64,000 nucleotides of DNA from Carya illinoinensis (taxonomy: Eukaryota > Streptophyta > Magnoliopsida > Fagales > Juglandaceae): assembly GCF_018687715.1 (NCBI RefSeq), contig NC_056754.1, forward strand, positions 22,377,001 to 22,441,000. Direction: 5' to 3'. A model generated the notes under the pieces. It was not told the DNA's origin. It saw nothing but the letters and a program-made list of their open reading frames with translations, and ran no database searches. The position numbers and the translations under genes are program-made. This document shows, in pieces, positions 24,293 through 35,341 of the stretch (position 1 is the first letter of the stretch; every line of letters starts with the position of its first letter).

Positions 24293-24739
24293 TTTTATCA
24301 ATTTTGCCAGTGTATATAACTTTTAATATCTAATTTTGAAATTTTATAAGACATTGTTAGTTATTAAATGATGGTGTGCAATATGATGCAATTGGTATAT
24401 TTTTTAATTATATGAAACTAGTATTTCTGATATGTACGTGATTGAGCTGATTTATTGCATATTTTAATACATTTAGAACCAATATATTTTAATTTTTCAT
24501 TATATTATTATTGGTTTTATATGAAAAAAAAATGATTAAGATGAATAAATCTAAGTTATTTTTTATATTGGTTAATAGCATGGTTTATACTTAATTTTAG
24601 AAGTTGTGATTTAATTCAGTAATTTTTCTTTATATGCACAACACATAATTTTTTTTATATATTTTATTATTCTTATTTTATTTTATTTTTATATGTAGTG
24701 ATCAAAAGAAATGTAAAAAATAAAAATAAATAAAAAAAG

Positions 24740-26010
24740 ACCTTTTCATTTTGAGAAGTCAAAGAGAATTGTACAAATTGGAGATTTCATTTTATATTAA
24801 AGAACTTTAAGATTTGGACGGCCAATATGACTATTGGATAGACTTTTGACCTACACATATATATTTCTTTTCTTTGTGGGCATTTGGGCCACACACTTAT
24901 AATCCTCTTGGTTTAGTTAAATTCACACCGACTTTAACCTTGGACAGAACTTACTTGGCTTTCAAAAACTTTAAAGAGATTCAATCAATCACGAAAGATA
25001 ATTTTACATCTTGGAGACTTTAACTTGTGCAGTGCAAGAGATATAGGCATTTTTTTTATTCACCCAACGCCGAAAAATATAAAGAATTCTCTCCTGGGCG
25101 CCAGAACACACATATTCTATTTGGAGCATTTTTCAGCCGTACCAATTTTTCTTTTGAGAGCTTCTATTCAACAATGCACGGAATTATTAATTGGTAGAAG
25201 AGGAACTACAGCGCCGTTGAAGAGTTTCTTGAGGAGTCTAATTGCTGCTATAGTCTAGCCTCCTTCACTGCTTTCAATTTCCATCTCCATTCAATTGGCT
25301 TGATCTTTTCATTCCCTACCTTTTATTTAATTTCAGTTTTAAGTTCATGAAATATTTTGAGATTTTTTGCGTAGAAGTTTGGGCAATTTATTTGTTGTTT
25401 ATTTACTTTGTGTTATTTATTTTTCACGTTTTTTTAATCTTTCATTTAATAGTGATTACAATTGCTATGAATTAATTTTGAAAATTTGTGATTTGAATAT
25501 AAGGATGAACTTTAGAATATTGATTTTAGGACTTTTCAATTTTCAGTTCGTATTTTGTCAATTACTTTCTAATCTAGTTTAATTCTTAGCTTAGTTTTAT
25601 TAATCTCTTAGTTCCATTGCATATTAGATTGATTGAAATTTAATTAGGACTTAAATAATTTCAGTTTTATTGTTTAATTTTCAGATTAATTAAGATTATT
25701 CAGTTTAGTTGATTCTTTGATTGTTAATTTCAATTTGTTAGTCTTTTACATTTCTTTTTGACACTCAAAAAAATCTAAAAATATGAAATTAGTCCATGAC
25801 TAGTGCCCCTTTTCAATCTTGTTGCACTCTTCCATCCATTGCACATACCATCATTTTTATTTTCTCTTTGTTAATATTTTCATCATTTTAAACGAGTTTA
25901 ATTTTAAGTAACTTTTTCTGAGGAGACGATTTAGAAAATTATTCCTAATTATTATGCGACATCATCATGCACTTGGGATAGTTTTTGTGTTACTCATTTT
26001 TGAGTGAGTT
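24740..26010 (+). mobile_element. Possible solo LTR between two CACTA elements
   Basis: A block unlike its CACTA neighbours, with AT-rich transcript-like sequence ending in aactttttctgaggagacgatttagaaaattattcc then tgcacttggga. The 'gaggagacgat ... tgcacttg' signature resembles the 3' part of long LTRs of plant Ty3/Gypsy-type elements. No pol domain is attached. The open frames at 25025-25258 and 25367-25582 show no family motifs. Boundaries and class are inferred; a terminal TG..CA and target duplication were not resolved. Confidence 0.35.
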
Positions 26011-26039
26011 AGTATGTTTGAATGTAAATAAAAAATGTT

Positions 26040-26300
26040 CGTAATTATACAAAATTATAACATAACGTTCAAACATACGACTCAACGTTCGAATGTACTC
26101 ATCCTCAAATGAACAAAATGTTTGAATGTTTAAACAATTAACATTCGAACAAACCTCCAAATATACCACTTGCGTTCGAACACTTCTTCGTTAATATTCG
26201 AACTAATGTTCGAACATTGGTTTGTTAACATTTGAACTTAAAGTCGAAGGTTTATTGCAGTTAACATTTGGATGTATAAATGTTTGAACATTTTAGGCAT
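26040..26300. repeat. CACTA subterminal repeat cluster
   Basis: Motifs cgttcgaatgt, cattcgaaca, gcgttcgaacac and gttcgaacattgg recur in both orientations. This matches the clusters at 20070-20460 and 28340-28800. Confidence 0.6.
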
Positions 26301-26419
26301 ATTTTTTAAAAAACAAATTATTTGAAATTTGTTTGTGCTATATATAGACGTATAGTTATTTCTAAAGGATTTGGGTGTTTGGTAATAGCATTTATCACTT
26401 TGAAAAATTATTAAGCTCT

Positions 26420-26915
26420 ATATGATTTTGGTTTTATGGGAAGTTAAATTTAATGTAATTGTGTTGTGCACTGTGTTAAGTATATTATTAGAAACATGTA
26501 TTTTGTTAGAAAAATTAAGAGAAATGAGTAAACTTTATAAATATGATTAACTTTGTATGGTGTTTGGTTTGTGTGAAGTTAAATTTAATGTAATTGTGTT
26601 ATGAATTGTGTTGAATATATATCGTAGAAACATCATGTATTGTGTTGGAAGATAAATGAGTAAAGTTTATAAATGTGATTAACTTTGTATGGTGTTTGGT
26701 TTTGTATGAAGTTAAATGTAACGTGATTGTATTGCGAATTATGTTGAATATATATAGTTAGAAACATGTATTATGTGGAGAAAAATGAAGAGAATTGAAT
26801 AAAATTTATAAATGTGATTAAATTTGTATGATTTTTAGTTTTGGGTGAAGTTAAATTTAATGTGATTGTGTTGTGAATTGTGTTGAATATATATTGTTAG
26901 AAACATGTATAGTGC
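26420..26915. repeat. Tandem repeat, four units of about 135 bp
   Basis: The word aagttaaatttaatg (and variants) recurs at 26441, 26576, 26709 and 26848, giving periods of 135, 133 and 139 bp. Each unit also carries gtgttgaatatata, agaaacatgtatt and aaagtttataaatgtgatt. It lies in the leader of CACTA element 2. Confidence 0.85.
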
Positions 26916-27569
26916 TAGTTAAAAAAACCCACCAAACCTTTTTTTTTTTAATTTAAATTAGGAAAAACATTTAATATCCCACACATATTAACTTATATAA
27001 TTCACATTTTAAGTTGATAAATGGCAATACCCACGACAAAAATGTATTTAAATTAGAAAAATAATTAAAAATGAGTAATATATTTGATTTAGAATATGGA
27101 AAATTGATATAATACACCACGCCTATTAACTTGTATAATTTACAACTTAAGTTGATAAATAGCAATACCCCACTACACATATTTAATATATAGGATTGCA
27201 TTTTTGGCTTATATGTGAGATGTTGGAAGAGGCTGTTCGTGCACCTTTTCAATAAATGAACTTAAATGATTGAGGGAAGTACTGTGACATTTTTGCGAAG
27301 GCCAAATTATCAAGTAATTGAGATTTATTCTATTAACTTATTTAAATGATGTCATTGTTTCATAGGTTATATTTAACATTATTACGTTCTCCAATAGTAC
27401 TCTAGTTTTAGTAATGCATAGAATAGGTCGTCTTTAACAATTCATCATCAAGTTGGTTTAAGGACATTCTGACGTCTTGAAAAGAAAATCGTAATTAGTT
27501 ATCATATATAAATCTTTTTATCATATTCTTTAACTAAGTGCTAACATGATTTAATTTTGCTAATATGGC

Positions 27570-28206
27570 TTTATTAGAAACACAATAATCCTAAAAAATT
27601 CTCCCTTATTCATGTGTATGCTACTACCCATACTAATGCCAACTGTGAGGGGATTGATCCTGTCGATCGAGATAATTACGTAAGTAATTCAATTTTGTGA
27701 ATAATTATGCCAAGATAGATATCATTTTTTTATTATGTTTCTATTTGGGCTTTTTTATATGTTTGTTACTCATTGTAGTTTCTATAATTCTTGCAAGAGA
27801 AAATGATTGAGCTACATTATGCCTCTAAGGAATTTTTTCACAGTGACATCAACATATTTATGCAAGTCCTTAGAACTAAGTCTGACTTGGTCAAAGGGCT
27901 AGGACGTTCTTTTAGGCGTGTTGGCTCATCTTCCACAGCCGCAGGTTTAGAAGTTAATGATTTTATTAAAGATTTAGACGCCACGCATCAAGAAATTGAG
28001 TAAATGAAGTCGAGACAACAGGAGTTGAAGAATCTCTTATCTTGATAGTAAGATTTAGAGACTCATTTCTAGGAGAAAAAAAGAGACTAGGAGGAAAGAA
28101 TATACATTGAACTTCAAAAACAAATACAGAGAGAGATGTCGGTCCAAATGGAGTGTATTATGTTACTGTAGCAGAATCGCAGTAGTCAAGAAAAGAAAAA
28201 GAAATG
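27570..28206 (+). pseudogene. CACTA tnpA-like gene fragment, copy 2
   Basis: An upstream part reads SLIHVYATTHTNANCEGIDP (about 27600-27660). After a non-coding gap an acceptor-like tgcaag precedes MIELHYASKEFFHSDINIFM, QVLRTKSDLVKGLGRSFRR and a stop at 28001-28003. The frame continues with SRQQELKNLLS, EERIYIELQKQIQREMSVQM and QEKKKK to about 28206. It is homologous along its length to 23873-24292. TnpA-like proteins bind the subterminal repeats; this copy carries several stops. Confidence 0.7.
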
Positions 28207-28339
28207 AACTTTAATCTCTATTTGAAACATTTATCATCTATTAGGTTTAATTTTATTTTGTACCCTTTCAAATATTGCTAGAGATTGTCTCTTTGCTATG
28301 TATGATACAATCTGAAAGATATTTAATTTAATCTAATTA

Positions 28340-28800
28340 TTAGTTTTGATTGACCATACATTTGAATGTAAACCTCACACGTTCAAATGTGTAATCACGT
28401 TCAAACATAAATACAGAATGTGCAATAACAATGTTTGATCATACACTATCATGTTTGAACATGCAAACGTATCCTTACACATCCAAATGTATATCCCTTT
28501 ATGTTCAAACTAATAATAACCCGATGTTTGAACTTTATATATAGTACCATTCGAACATCACATTTATAATGTTGGAACGCATTTACAAACCGTCCGAATG
28601 TCTATTTGTTCATGTTTGAACTAGTGAGATAGACGATTGCCTTAAAAATTCGAACATCACATTTCAAACCTTCAGACAAATTGTACGTGTAAATGTATAT
28701 ATTAACCGTACGAACTAACATAATTGAACGTTACAAAAGTAACGTTTAAATGATACACGATCGGGTAAACATTCGAATGGAAAAACTTATGTTCAAACGT
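28340..28800. repeat. CACTA subterminal repeat cluster (right end)
   Basis: A dense series of atgtttgaac, cgttcaaatg, cattcgaaca and catgtttgaacta words in both orientations. It sits just inside the presumed right terminus at 29052. Confidence 0.6.
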
Positions 28801-29052
28801 ACTTTTTGTGATGGAAATTGACTGTCACAAATTATCATCATGTTCACACGAAGGAACCAATAACAGACTATCAACCATTACAAAAAATATTTTTCGTGAC
28901 AGTTGTATGGTAAACCACCACAAAAAATATTTATCAACTTTAGCATGTCGGTACATTAATGGTTCCTAACTGTCACAAAAAAGTTTCTATGATATTTAAA
29001 ATTTTTTCTGTGACAATCTGGTCTGTCACAAAATATAGAAGCTGTTGTAGTG

Positions 29053-30080
29053 CATGAGATCAATAATTTATATTTTAAAATAATAGATTTAAAAGATGAT
29101 AGACAATACCACATCAACATAGTGAAATTAAAATGTGATAAAGGTTTAATATATAACTATTTCTTTCATATAAATATTATTATATTAGCAATGCACCTAT
29201 TATTTTGCATACATGCCATAGAACAAGAATTTTTATAATTCTTTCAACAACAGCTGAGAAATATGCACATGATGCCCATCATTGATCCTTGAGGTAAAGG
29301 TAATATTCGAGTTTTTATTTGACTACTATGCTTGGAATGAAGACTTTTTTTTTTGGAATTTATGAAATTATTGAGGCGATTTTCTTGTGTTTTATATATG
29401 AAAGAGGCGTGGGATCTTTTAAAAAATAGGGTTGAAAGAGTTGTAAGATTTGCTTAGGAAGAAATTCCTTTCTTCTTCTTTTTTTTTTTTTTTTTTTTTT
29501 TTGAGAAGGAAGGAAATTTCTATGAGATATGAGTGTGGGTTTTTATTTGTTTTGACACAGAGAGTACTAAAACAACTAATTATGATTAGATCATTTTTTT
29601 AAGAGATGGAAAACCTTTTAAAAAGGAAAGTTATCCATAAAACCAAAATGCTTACTGTATACAGAGCCCTACCCCAAGTCCAACTTGGGCTACATAATTT
29701 AATTAGTCCTCAGTCCAACTTGAAGTTTTTCAAGACCATTTGTGGACCTAACATTGAATCAGTGTTCAAGATGTTTGAGTCCGTCAGTCTTGCTGGTTTT
29801 GCGTTTCTTATAGACTGATTTATTGATATGTTTGAAAGGTAAGTCCTACCAAAGAAAATAGCCGCTAATGCTGTGTGAAAAACACCTCTGAACCGCGAAG
29901 GTCAACCCCTCTCTCCTTCTATGATTTGTTTTTTCCTTGCACGTTCTCTGCCTTTCTCTCTCAGCCTTGGTTTTTGTTCCAACTGCTAATTAACTTCCTC
30001 AACCCACCTGGCCCACCCAGAGATTCCACAATATGGGGTTCCCTTTTTCATCCCCCCTACCTTCTTTAATAATAGTTCTC
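29053..30080. other. Spacer upstream of the VUP1-like gene
   Basis: Intergenic, with a poly(T) tract around 29480-29502. Frames at 29050-29238, 29606-29818 and 29875-30069 show no domain and are not supported as genes. The stretch from about 29900 becomes CT-rich, as expected near a plant transcription start. Confidence 0.45.
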
Positions 30081-30083
30081 TGA

Positions 30084-30090
30084 TATAAAT
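30084..30090 (+). promoter_or_regulatory. TATA-like box of the VUP1-like gene
   Basis: The sequence tataaat lies 92 bp before the start codon at 30182. It is followed by a CT-rich stretch, a spacing compatible with a short 5' UTR. The position is inferred; no transcript evidence is available. Confidence 0.45.
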
Positions 30091-30181
30091 CCTCCTTCAC
30101 AATAGCTAGCCCTCGATCTCAGCCCCTGGCAAAACAGAAGTCTCGTATCTTTTCGATCTTTATTTTCTTCACGTTAGATTG

Positions 30182-30936
30182 ATGGAAAACTCTTTGAGTT
30201 CATGTATTAACAAAGCTGTTGCTTCTAAAGGAACCACAACCAGCCCTGAAGAGAGTGGTTGGACTGCATACTTTGAAGATTTATCAAGTTATGAAGGACA
30301 CAGTTCCTCTAATTCTAGTTTGCATACCTCTTCTGTGGTCTCTGATGCTGCTTCTTCTGCTACATGGAAAAATTCCAATAGCAATCTGAAGATTCCCAAG
30401 AGATTGGGTTTCAAGAAAACAAGAACCAAAATAATTTCTTTTGACGATTCTTTGGAGGATACTGCTAGCTCTCCAGTTAGCAGTCCCAAGGTCAAATGAC
30501 TAACCATCTTTTCAATTCCTTCCTCTTATGTTGTAATTTCTGCAACTTAATTTCTTTTCTTTTTTTCATTTTACATATCCTTTGTTAGATAATCTTTTCT
30601 TCACCCATTTTTGTGAGTAGGTTGGTGATTTGGAACCAGGAGATATGAATCCAAGAAAGGCACATGATCATCATATTATTAGTTCCTTGGTAATTTTTTA
30701 ATTTTTGTTTTCAAATGGAAAAAATTCCCAGAAAATAAGATTGGCTTGGTATTAGAACCTGATAAATTATTTTGGTTCTGATGATTTTATAGAGCAAGGC
30801 AGATACTTTAGATCATTACAATCCAGAACTGCAGGCAGATGAAAGAAGGGAAATCATGAACTTTGGTGGAAAGAATAATCATGACTACACAGAGTTAAGG
30901 AAGAGGGGGCTGTGTTTGGTTCCTTTGTCCAAGTAA
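30182..30936 (+). CDS. VUP1-like (vascular-related unknown protein) gene
   Basis: Three exons are read: 30182-30490, 30621-30689 and 30793-30936, all in phase 0 with GT-AG introns, giving 173 aa. The protein has ESGWTAYFEDLSSYE near residues 22-36, a Ser-rich linker with SSVVSDAASSATW, a basic RLGFKKTRTKII segment, then DDSLEDTASSPVSSPK, and ends ELRKRGLCLVPLSK. The WT-x-YFEDF, SDAAS, KK-x-RTK, LEDTASSPV-x-SPK and GLCLVPLS order is that of the Arabidopsis VUP1 family of small, probably nuclear/cytosolic proteins linked to vascular expression and hormone-responsive growth. The start is the ATG at 30182; no upstream in-frame ATG competes. TAA at 30934 overlaps a strong donor-like AAGTAAGT, so a further 3' intron is possible (see findings). 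Confidence 0.8.
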
Positions 30937-31089
30937 GTGAACTATTTTGGTTAATTTCGACTAGAATATATATCTGCCTCTCGATCTCAGTCTCCCTCCC
31001 ATCTTCCTTGTAAGACACGATCTTAGCGTACAAAGAAATTACTTCCTCGACATCATATTATATATCGTTAGCACCATGCTTTTCTAAAC

Positions 31090-31091
<2 letters not shown>

Positions 31092-31127
<36 letters not shown>
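31092..31127. repeat. (CT)n microsatellite downstream of VUP1-like gene
   Basis: About 36 bp of CT repeats, lying in the 3' UTR or in a possible last intron of the VUP1-like gene. Confidence 0.9.
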
Positions 31128-31128
<1 letters not shown>

Positions 31129-31896
31129 ATAACCTCTTTGCTGTGTATATCCATATCATCGACAAGAAACTGAGGCAATATTGCATCTGAAAACAAGTGT
31201 TTTTCATCTTTTTTGCTACAGTTAGGTAAAGATCAGGCGTTAATTTCCAGGATAGGTAAGGAAACAATATTACCCGAACAGATTAATAACAGGAAACGTA
31301 CTGAAACAATAGAAAGCATTTATATTTATTTTTTGTTATCTTTTAGTACTGGTGGCCTGATCTACACCTTAAAAGTTATTCAGCTATTTGGTAATTCACG
31401 GAAACTTGAATATCGACAGAGAATATTACTTTGTTTGCGAGAAATCAGAGACTGATGATGAGACATTTTCAAGAATAATAGAGCTCTTATTGGCGTTAAT
31501 CATGGAACGTCCTCCAATGATGTTGAGGGTGCAACATTAAGTTTCCCATTCCCTTATCGATTGAAATCGGTATAGGTATATAGAGCAATTGGTAGAGCTA
31601 TCTAGATCAGCATCATATATGCAGAAACTTGAAAGGTTATGCTAAAGGCACTGCGTGTAAGATTAAGGGAAATATTTTATGGGATAAATTAAGCTGGTCT
31701 TCCTTTTGTTAATTAGGATTAAACAATGTTGTCTTATCATGATGATAAGTCTAAATTAAGTTGATCAATTAAGTTGATTGGATGATTGTATTTATGAGAG
31801 TGATTCTGAGTTTTTTTTTTTTTTTTTTTCTTTTCCTTGGAATTTTTATAGGAAATGCAAATTATCATTCAATTCATAATGAAAAAAATAATGTAA

Positions 31897-32307
31897 GACA
31901 GCACTCCTAATGTATTCTTTATCCTATTCTTTAACATACATCACAAAAATCTACTTTGTCTATTTTACATACTAAATTTTATAATATACCATATATCAGT
32001 TTTTGTATTTTTTCTTCATATCATTTAAATATTATACTTTTTAATATTTTTTATTCACATATGAGAGAGAAATAATTTAATCTTTACATAATAGGGGAGG
32101 GAATTAAAAAGTACATAGATGAGAGAGAAATGATTAAAAAAATTTTTACAGCTGTTAACAATTACTGTTAGATGTAGCGGTAACACTGTAGACAATTGAA
32201 AAATACATATGGAATAGAACATCCGTTGGATGCCACTTTTAGACTCCAGTTCTTCAAATTATACAAAAAAAAAAAATAGTTTTACATTACCTGTTGGGAG
32301 TGCTCTG
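31897..32307. mobile_element. Tourist-type MITE family C, copy 2
   Basis: About 410 bp with inverted ends: left gacagcactcctaatg and right ctgttgggagtgctctgtgc. It is related in opposite orientation to the element at 48461-48846: ctttatcctattctttaa on the left here corresponds to ttaaaggataggataaa on the right there. Shared internal parts include tttttcttcatatcattt and aacatccgttggatgc. The 3-bp target duplication is not clear in this copy. It lies about 1 kb downstream of the VUP1-like coding region. Confidence 0.65.
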
Positions 32308-35209
32308 TGCTTGAAAGTAGCTAGGGTTAATATTGTTGCCTCAATATATATTATTATAAAGTTCTGAAGAATAACTATACATTAATTCTTATATATATAT
32401 ACTTGCTATTTGCTAGGGCAGCTAATGAAATTAAAAAAAAAAAAATGCTGGTTTCATGATTTTTATTCCCCTTATATTCTTCTCTCCTCACTAACTATAT
32501 GCCACATCTTAGCCAAACCAATTGACCCCACCACAGAAAACACAGTAGGTTTTATTCTAATTAACATGTTAGTGGAGGCATAAATTATTTATCATTTCAT
32601 TCATTATTCAAGTGGGTATGAGAATCCCAACAGAATCAGGAAGGATGTAAGTTCCTTTGTGGCTTATACCCTCTAAGAAAACAATATAAAAACTACCAGA
32701 AAAAAAACTATTATGAAATGAAAAGTAGATTGATAGGTTTAAATATTCAATCATCTCCAACTTCTTGCAGGCCATTCATTTAAAAAACCTTCAGAAAAAA
32801 GACCCCTCCATGTGCAATAGCATTAAAGGCTGGAAAGCACAGAAAAGCACACGTACAGGGTTGTTAACCAGGGTTTTGCCAAGAAATTTCCTCTGGATGA
32901 CTCTATTTTCCATCACATTCTTCTAGATCCTATGATTCTTTCTATATATATAAGAATAACAATCATATTCTAATTTATGTATAAGAAAAGAAATTTAGCT
33001 AAAGCGTAGCACGCGGTTCGATACTATATATTTCTAATACAAATGGAACTTGTCTTTGGTCTCGAGCAGGCTCATTGCATGCACGAATTACTCACAGCAT
33101 AAAATAGCTGTCTGATATGAAAGTGATACCCCATGTCCGGATTCTCAGGCTAGGAGCTGAAGCTAGATAGAAGCTGCCATTACCAGCACTACTATTTAAA
33201 AAAAAAAAAAATGTAAAATTCCTATTTTTCATCCCAATCAAATGTTATACTAATATTGATGAATTAATTAATTGTTGATTAGATTGTCAGAGTTCCAAAA
33301 ATCTGGTGCTAACATGAGCTAGCTAGCTACCACTATTTGCCTGAAAGTGATTTCTGTGGCTGAATTGCAAGAGAAGGCATTCTTGATAGAAACTGACATC
33401 AATCACCAACCATCTTTGTTAACTTAAAGATGAGGGAACTCAACAGCAAAAAGAAAGAGACCTCGAAAGTTAAACAAAGAACAAAAAAGAAAGAGATCGA
33501 AAGAGCATCTTTGCATGGAAAATTTTCTCCACTGAAAGACTACAAATTACAGCATTATTATAATTTTTTCAATCTAAAAAGAATCATTTCAACTCCTGAA
33601 TCTGTCAGTTTCCAGAATCTGTCATGACAGTGAAAGTCTTTTGAATTAGCACATGGCAAGCCACTGGAACATTGGCCGTGCATGCAATATTATCATTTAA
33701 TCCTTTGTAGTTCTCGATCGAGTGAAGGATCATGTACGTACGTATGTAATCTTATCCAATCCAAAGTACTATTCACTTCTGGATATATACAGGAAGAGTA
33801 GTTCATATAAATGCAAGGCTTTCAGGTCGGCATGATCTAATATGAAAGAAGCTGAAAATGACTGACGACCATTAATTAGATTAAAAGCCAACAATATTTA
33901 GATAATTTGGATTGCAAGTTAGGTGACCAATCACATGTTTAACAACCACTAATCATGTTGATGTGATTTACATTTTTGGAGAGGTGGATCAAAGGTTTAT
34001 CTCAGATCTAGTGTGCACTCCATCCACTTCATGAAGCATATAATTAAGTGCATTGTCTTCTTCAACAGTTTCTTGAAAAGACTTGTCATAATACTTGAAT
34101 TATGAGGATGATCATGCATGATGCACACAGTTAATTAGGATTACCCAGAAAAATGCCATCCATATATATACATCGAGAATAATTAAAAATGAATTATATA
34201 TTATGGTAATAATATTTCATTAATATATTTACAGTCTATCTATATATAATAAGATGCTTTTGGTATAACGGTCACACCATGCCATTCCAGAAAGAGACAA
34301 CTGAGCAGTAGGTGTTCAAATAGAGAGAAAGTGACTTCCATGGAATAAAGGGAAAATTAAAGAGAGAAAGTACCTGAACAATAGCTACCTTATAAATATA
34401 TATACATATATATGTATGCAGTATGCATAGAGAAAGTAATTAAATTATCAAAAAAAAAAAAAAAGAGTCGTTATATATATATATATATATAATACTTAAT
34501 ATCTATTATTATTATTTTCCTGCCGTCAGATTTTTGTCTAATATAAAGTGAGGCCTCTTCAACTTATGATTAGATACCATATTTAATTAATTAATATCAT
34601 TATTAAAGCAAGCCTGCAGCGGCCTGCCGTCATGCGGCTTTTGAGACACCGTCCTAGCTCGCTTTAATAAGTCTTAATTAATCATATGTCATATATTCGA
34701 TCCCTATTTTACGTAAGACTATACACCTTTGTCGATTAAAAAATATTATTATTATTTTCCTTAAATTTTTAACACAAACACATTCCAACCATGAATACTT
34801 TTCTTTTTTCTTTTAAATCTCCAATACCTTGTAGTTCATTACACGACTAATGATCATCATTCATAGACTAGTTGTGAGTCGTGATGTCCATATAGAGATA
34901 GAGAGAGGAATGCTGCGCACAATCCCCACATGAGAAGTGCAATATATGTTTAGACAATTTTATCTTTAAAATTTTTTAAAATTATAAAAATATCCCTCCT
35001 AAAATGATATTTTTTCTTATTTAATAAAAGACTTGCACATAAAATTCCCAAGTAGAGACTGCAAATAGAATTTCTCCTATATGTATAGCCATTTCTAAAA
35101 TAGGAATTCATTGTTAATATAATTCTAGTCACTTGACCTTATTAATGATAAAGAAACGGGTAGAATTAGATGATAAGGCGTAGATATGCACAGGGCATAG
35201 GTATACATA
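32308..35209. other. Intergenic DNA, no gene seen
   Basis: Unique-looking AT-rich sequence with (TA)n near 34467-34490 and several A runs. The frames at 33430-33627 (+) and 34950-35132 (-) are short and lack motifs. No RNA gene was recognised. Confidence 0.5.
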
Positions 35210-35341
35210 GAAAAATGATATTTGTAATTGTAAAATATACAAGCGTCACAAAATCTCTTTAAAAAAAAATTGAGTTAATAAGGGATCCATATGGAAAAAA
35301 AAAATTTAATAGTAGATTTCACTCTTTTTCATAATTGCGGT
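35210..35341. mobile_element. MITE family A, copy 3, right end truncated
   Basis: Starts gaaaaatgatatttgtaatt and follows the family A order (aagcgtcacaaaatctc, ggatccatatg, agtagatttcactcttttt), then stops after ataattgcgg. The right inverted repeat is missing. The start matches the outer end of the 37967-38140 copy. Confidence 0.6.

Larger units (their letters stand above)
19020..24700 (+). mobile_element. CACTA (En/Spm) transposon 1, decayed
   Basis: A canonical CACTA start, CACTACAAGAAATATT, is at 19020. Subterminal near-palindromes of the cgttcgaacgt type follow at 20070-20460, then a purine-rich leader with gagagaga tracts (20540-20640). Decayed tnpD-like (about 22830-23800) and tnpA-like (23873-24292) coding regions come next. 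A possible end TGTAGTG lies at 24694-24700, but the expected 3-bp target duplication does not match (tga left, atc right). The end assignment is therefore weak, while the transposase homology is solid. Confidence 0.6.
26030..29052 (+). mobile_element. CACTA (En/Spm) transposon 2, internally deleted
   Basis: The left subterminal cluster at 26040-26300 is followed by a TATA-like ctatatatag (26339-26348) and a leader. A second tnpA-like gene lies at about 27570-28206, with a dense right subterminal cluster at 28340-28800. The end tgttgtagtg at 29043-29052 is the reverse complement of the CACTACAA terminus. The 28800-29052 end is rich in gtcacaaa/gtgacag words. No tnpD is present, so it would be non-autonomous. 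A matching CACTA left terminus was not found near 26000; the adjoining LTR-like block may have removed it. Confidence 0.6.

Noticed and set aside
25090..25105. ctgggcgccag as a retrotransposon primer-binding site
   Set aside because: It sits in the middle of the LTR-like block rather than at its edge, and matches no primer site well beyond the ggcgcc core.
26971..27252. 93-aa minus ORF with an internal repeat
   Set aside because: The repeat is a DNA-level duplication (about 133-bp offset) inside CACTA element 2; no gene features.
19020..29052. A single 10-kb CACTA element from CACTACAAG at 19020 to TTGTAGTG at 29052
   Set aside because: The 3-bp flanks differ (tga and cat), and two tnpA tails plus an internal left-end-like repeat cluster and TATA box argue for two elements.
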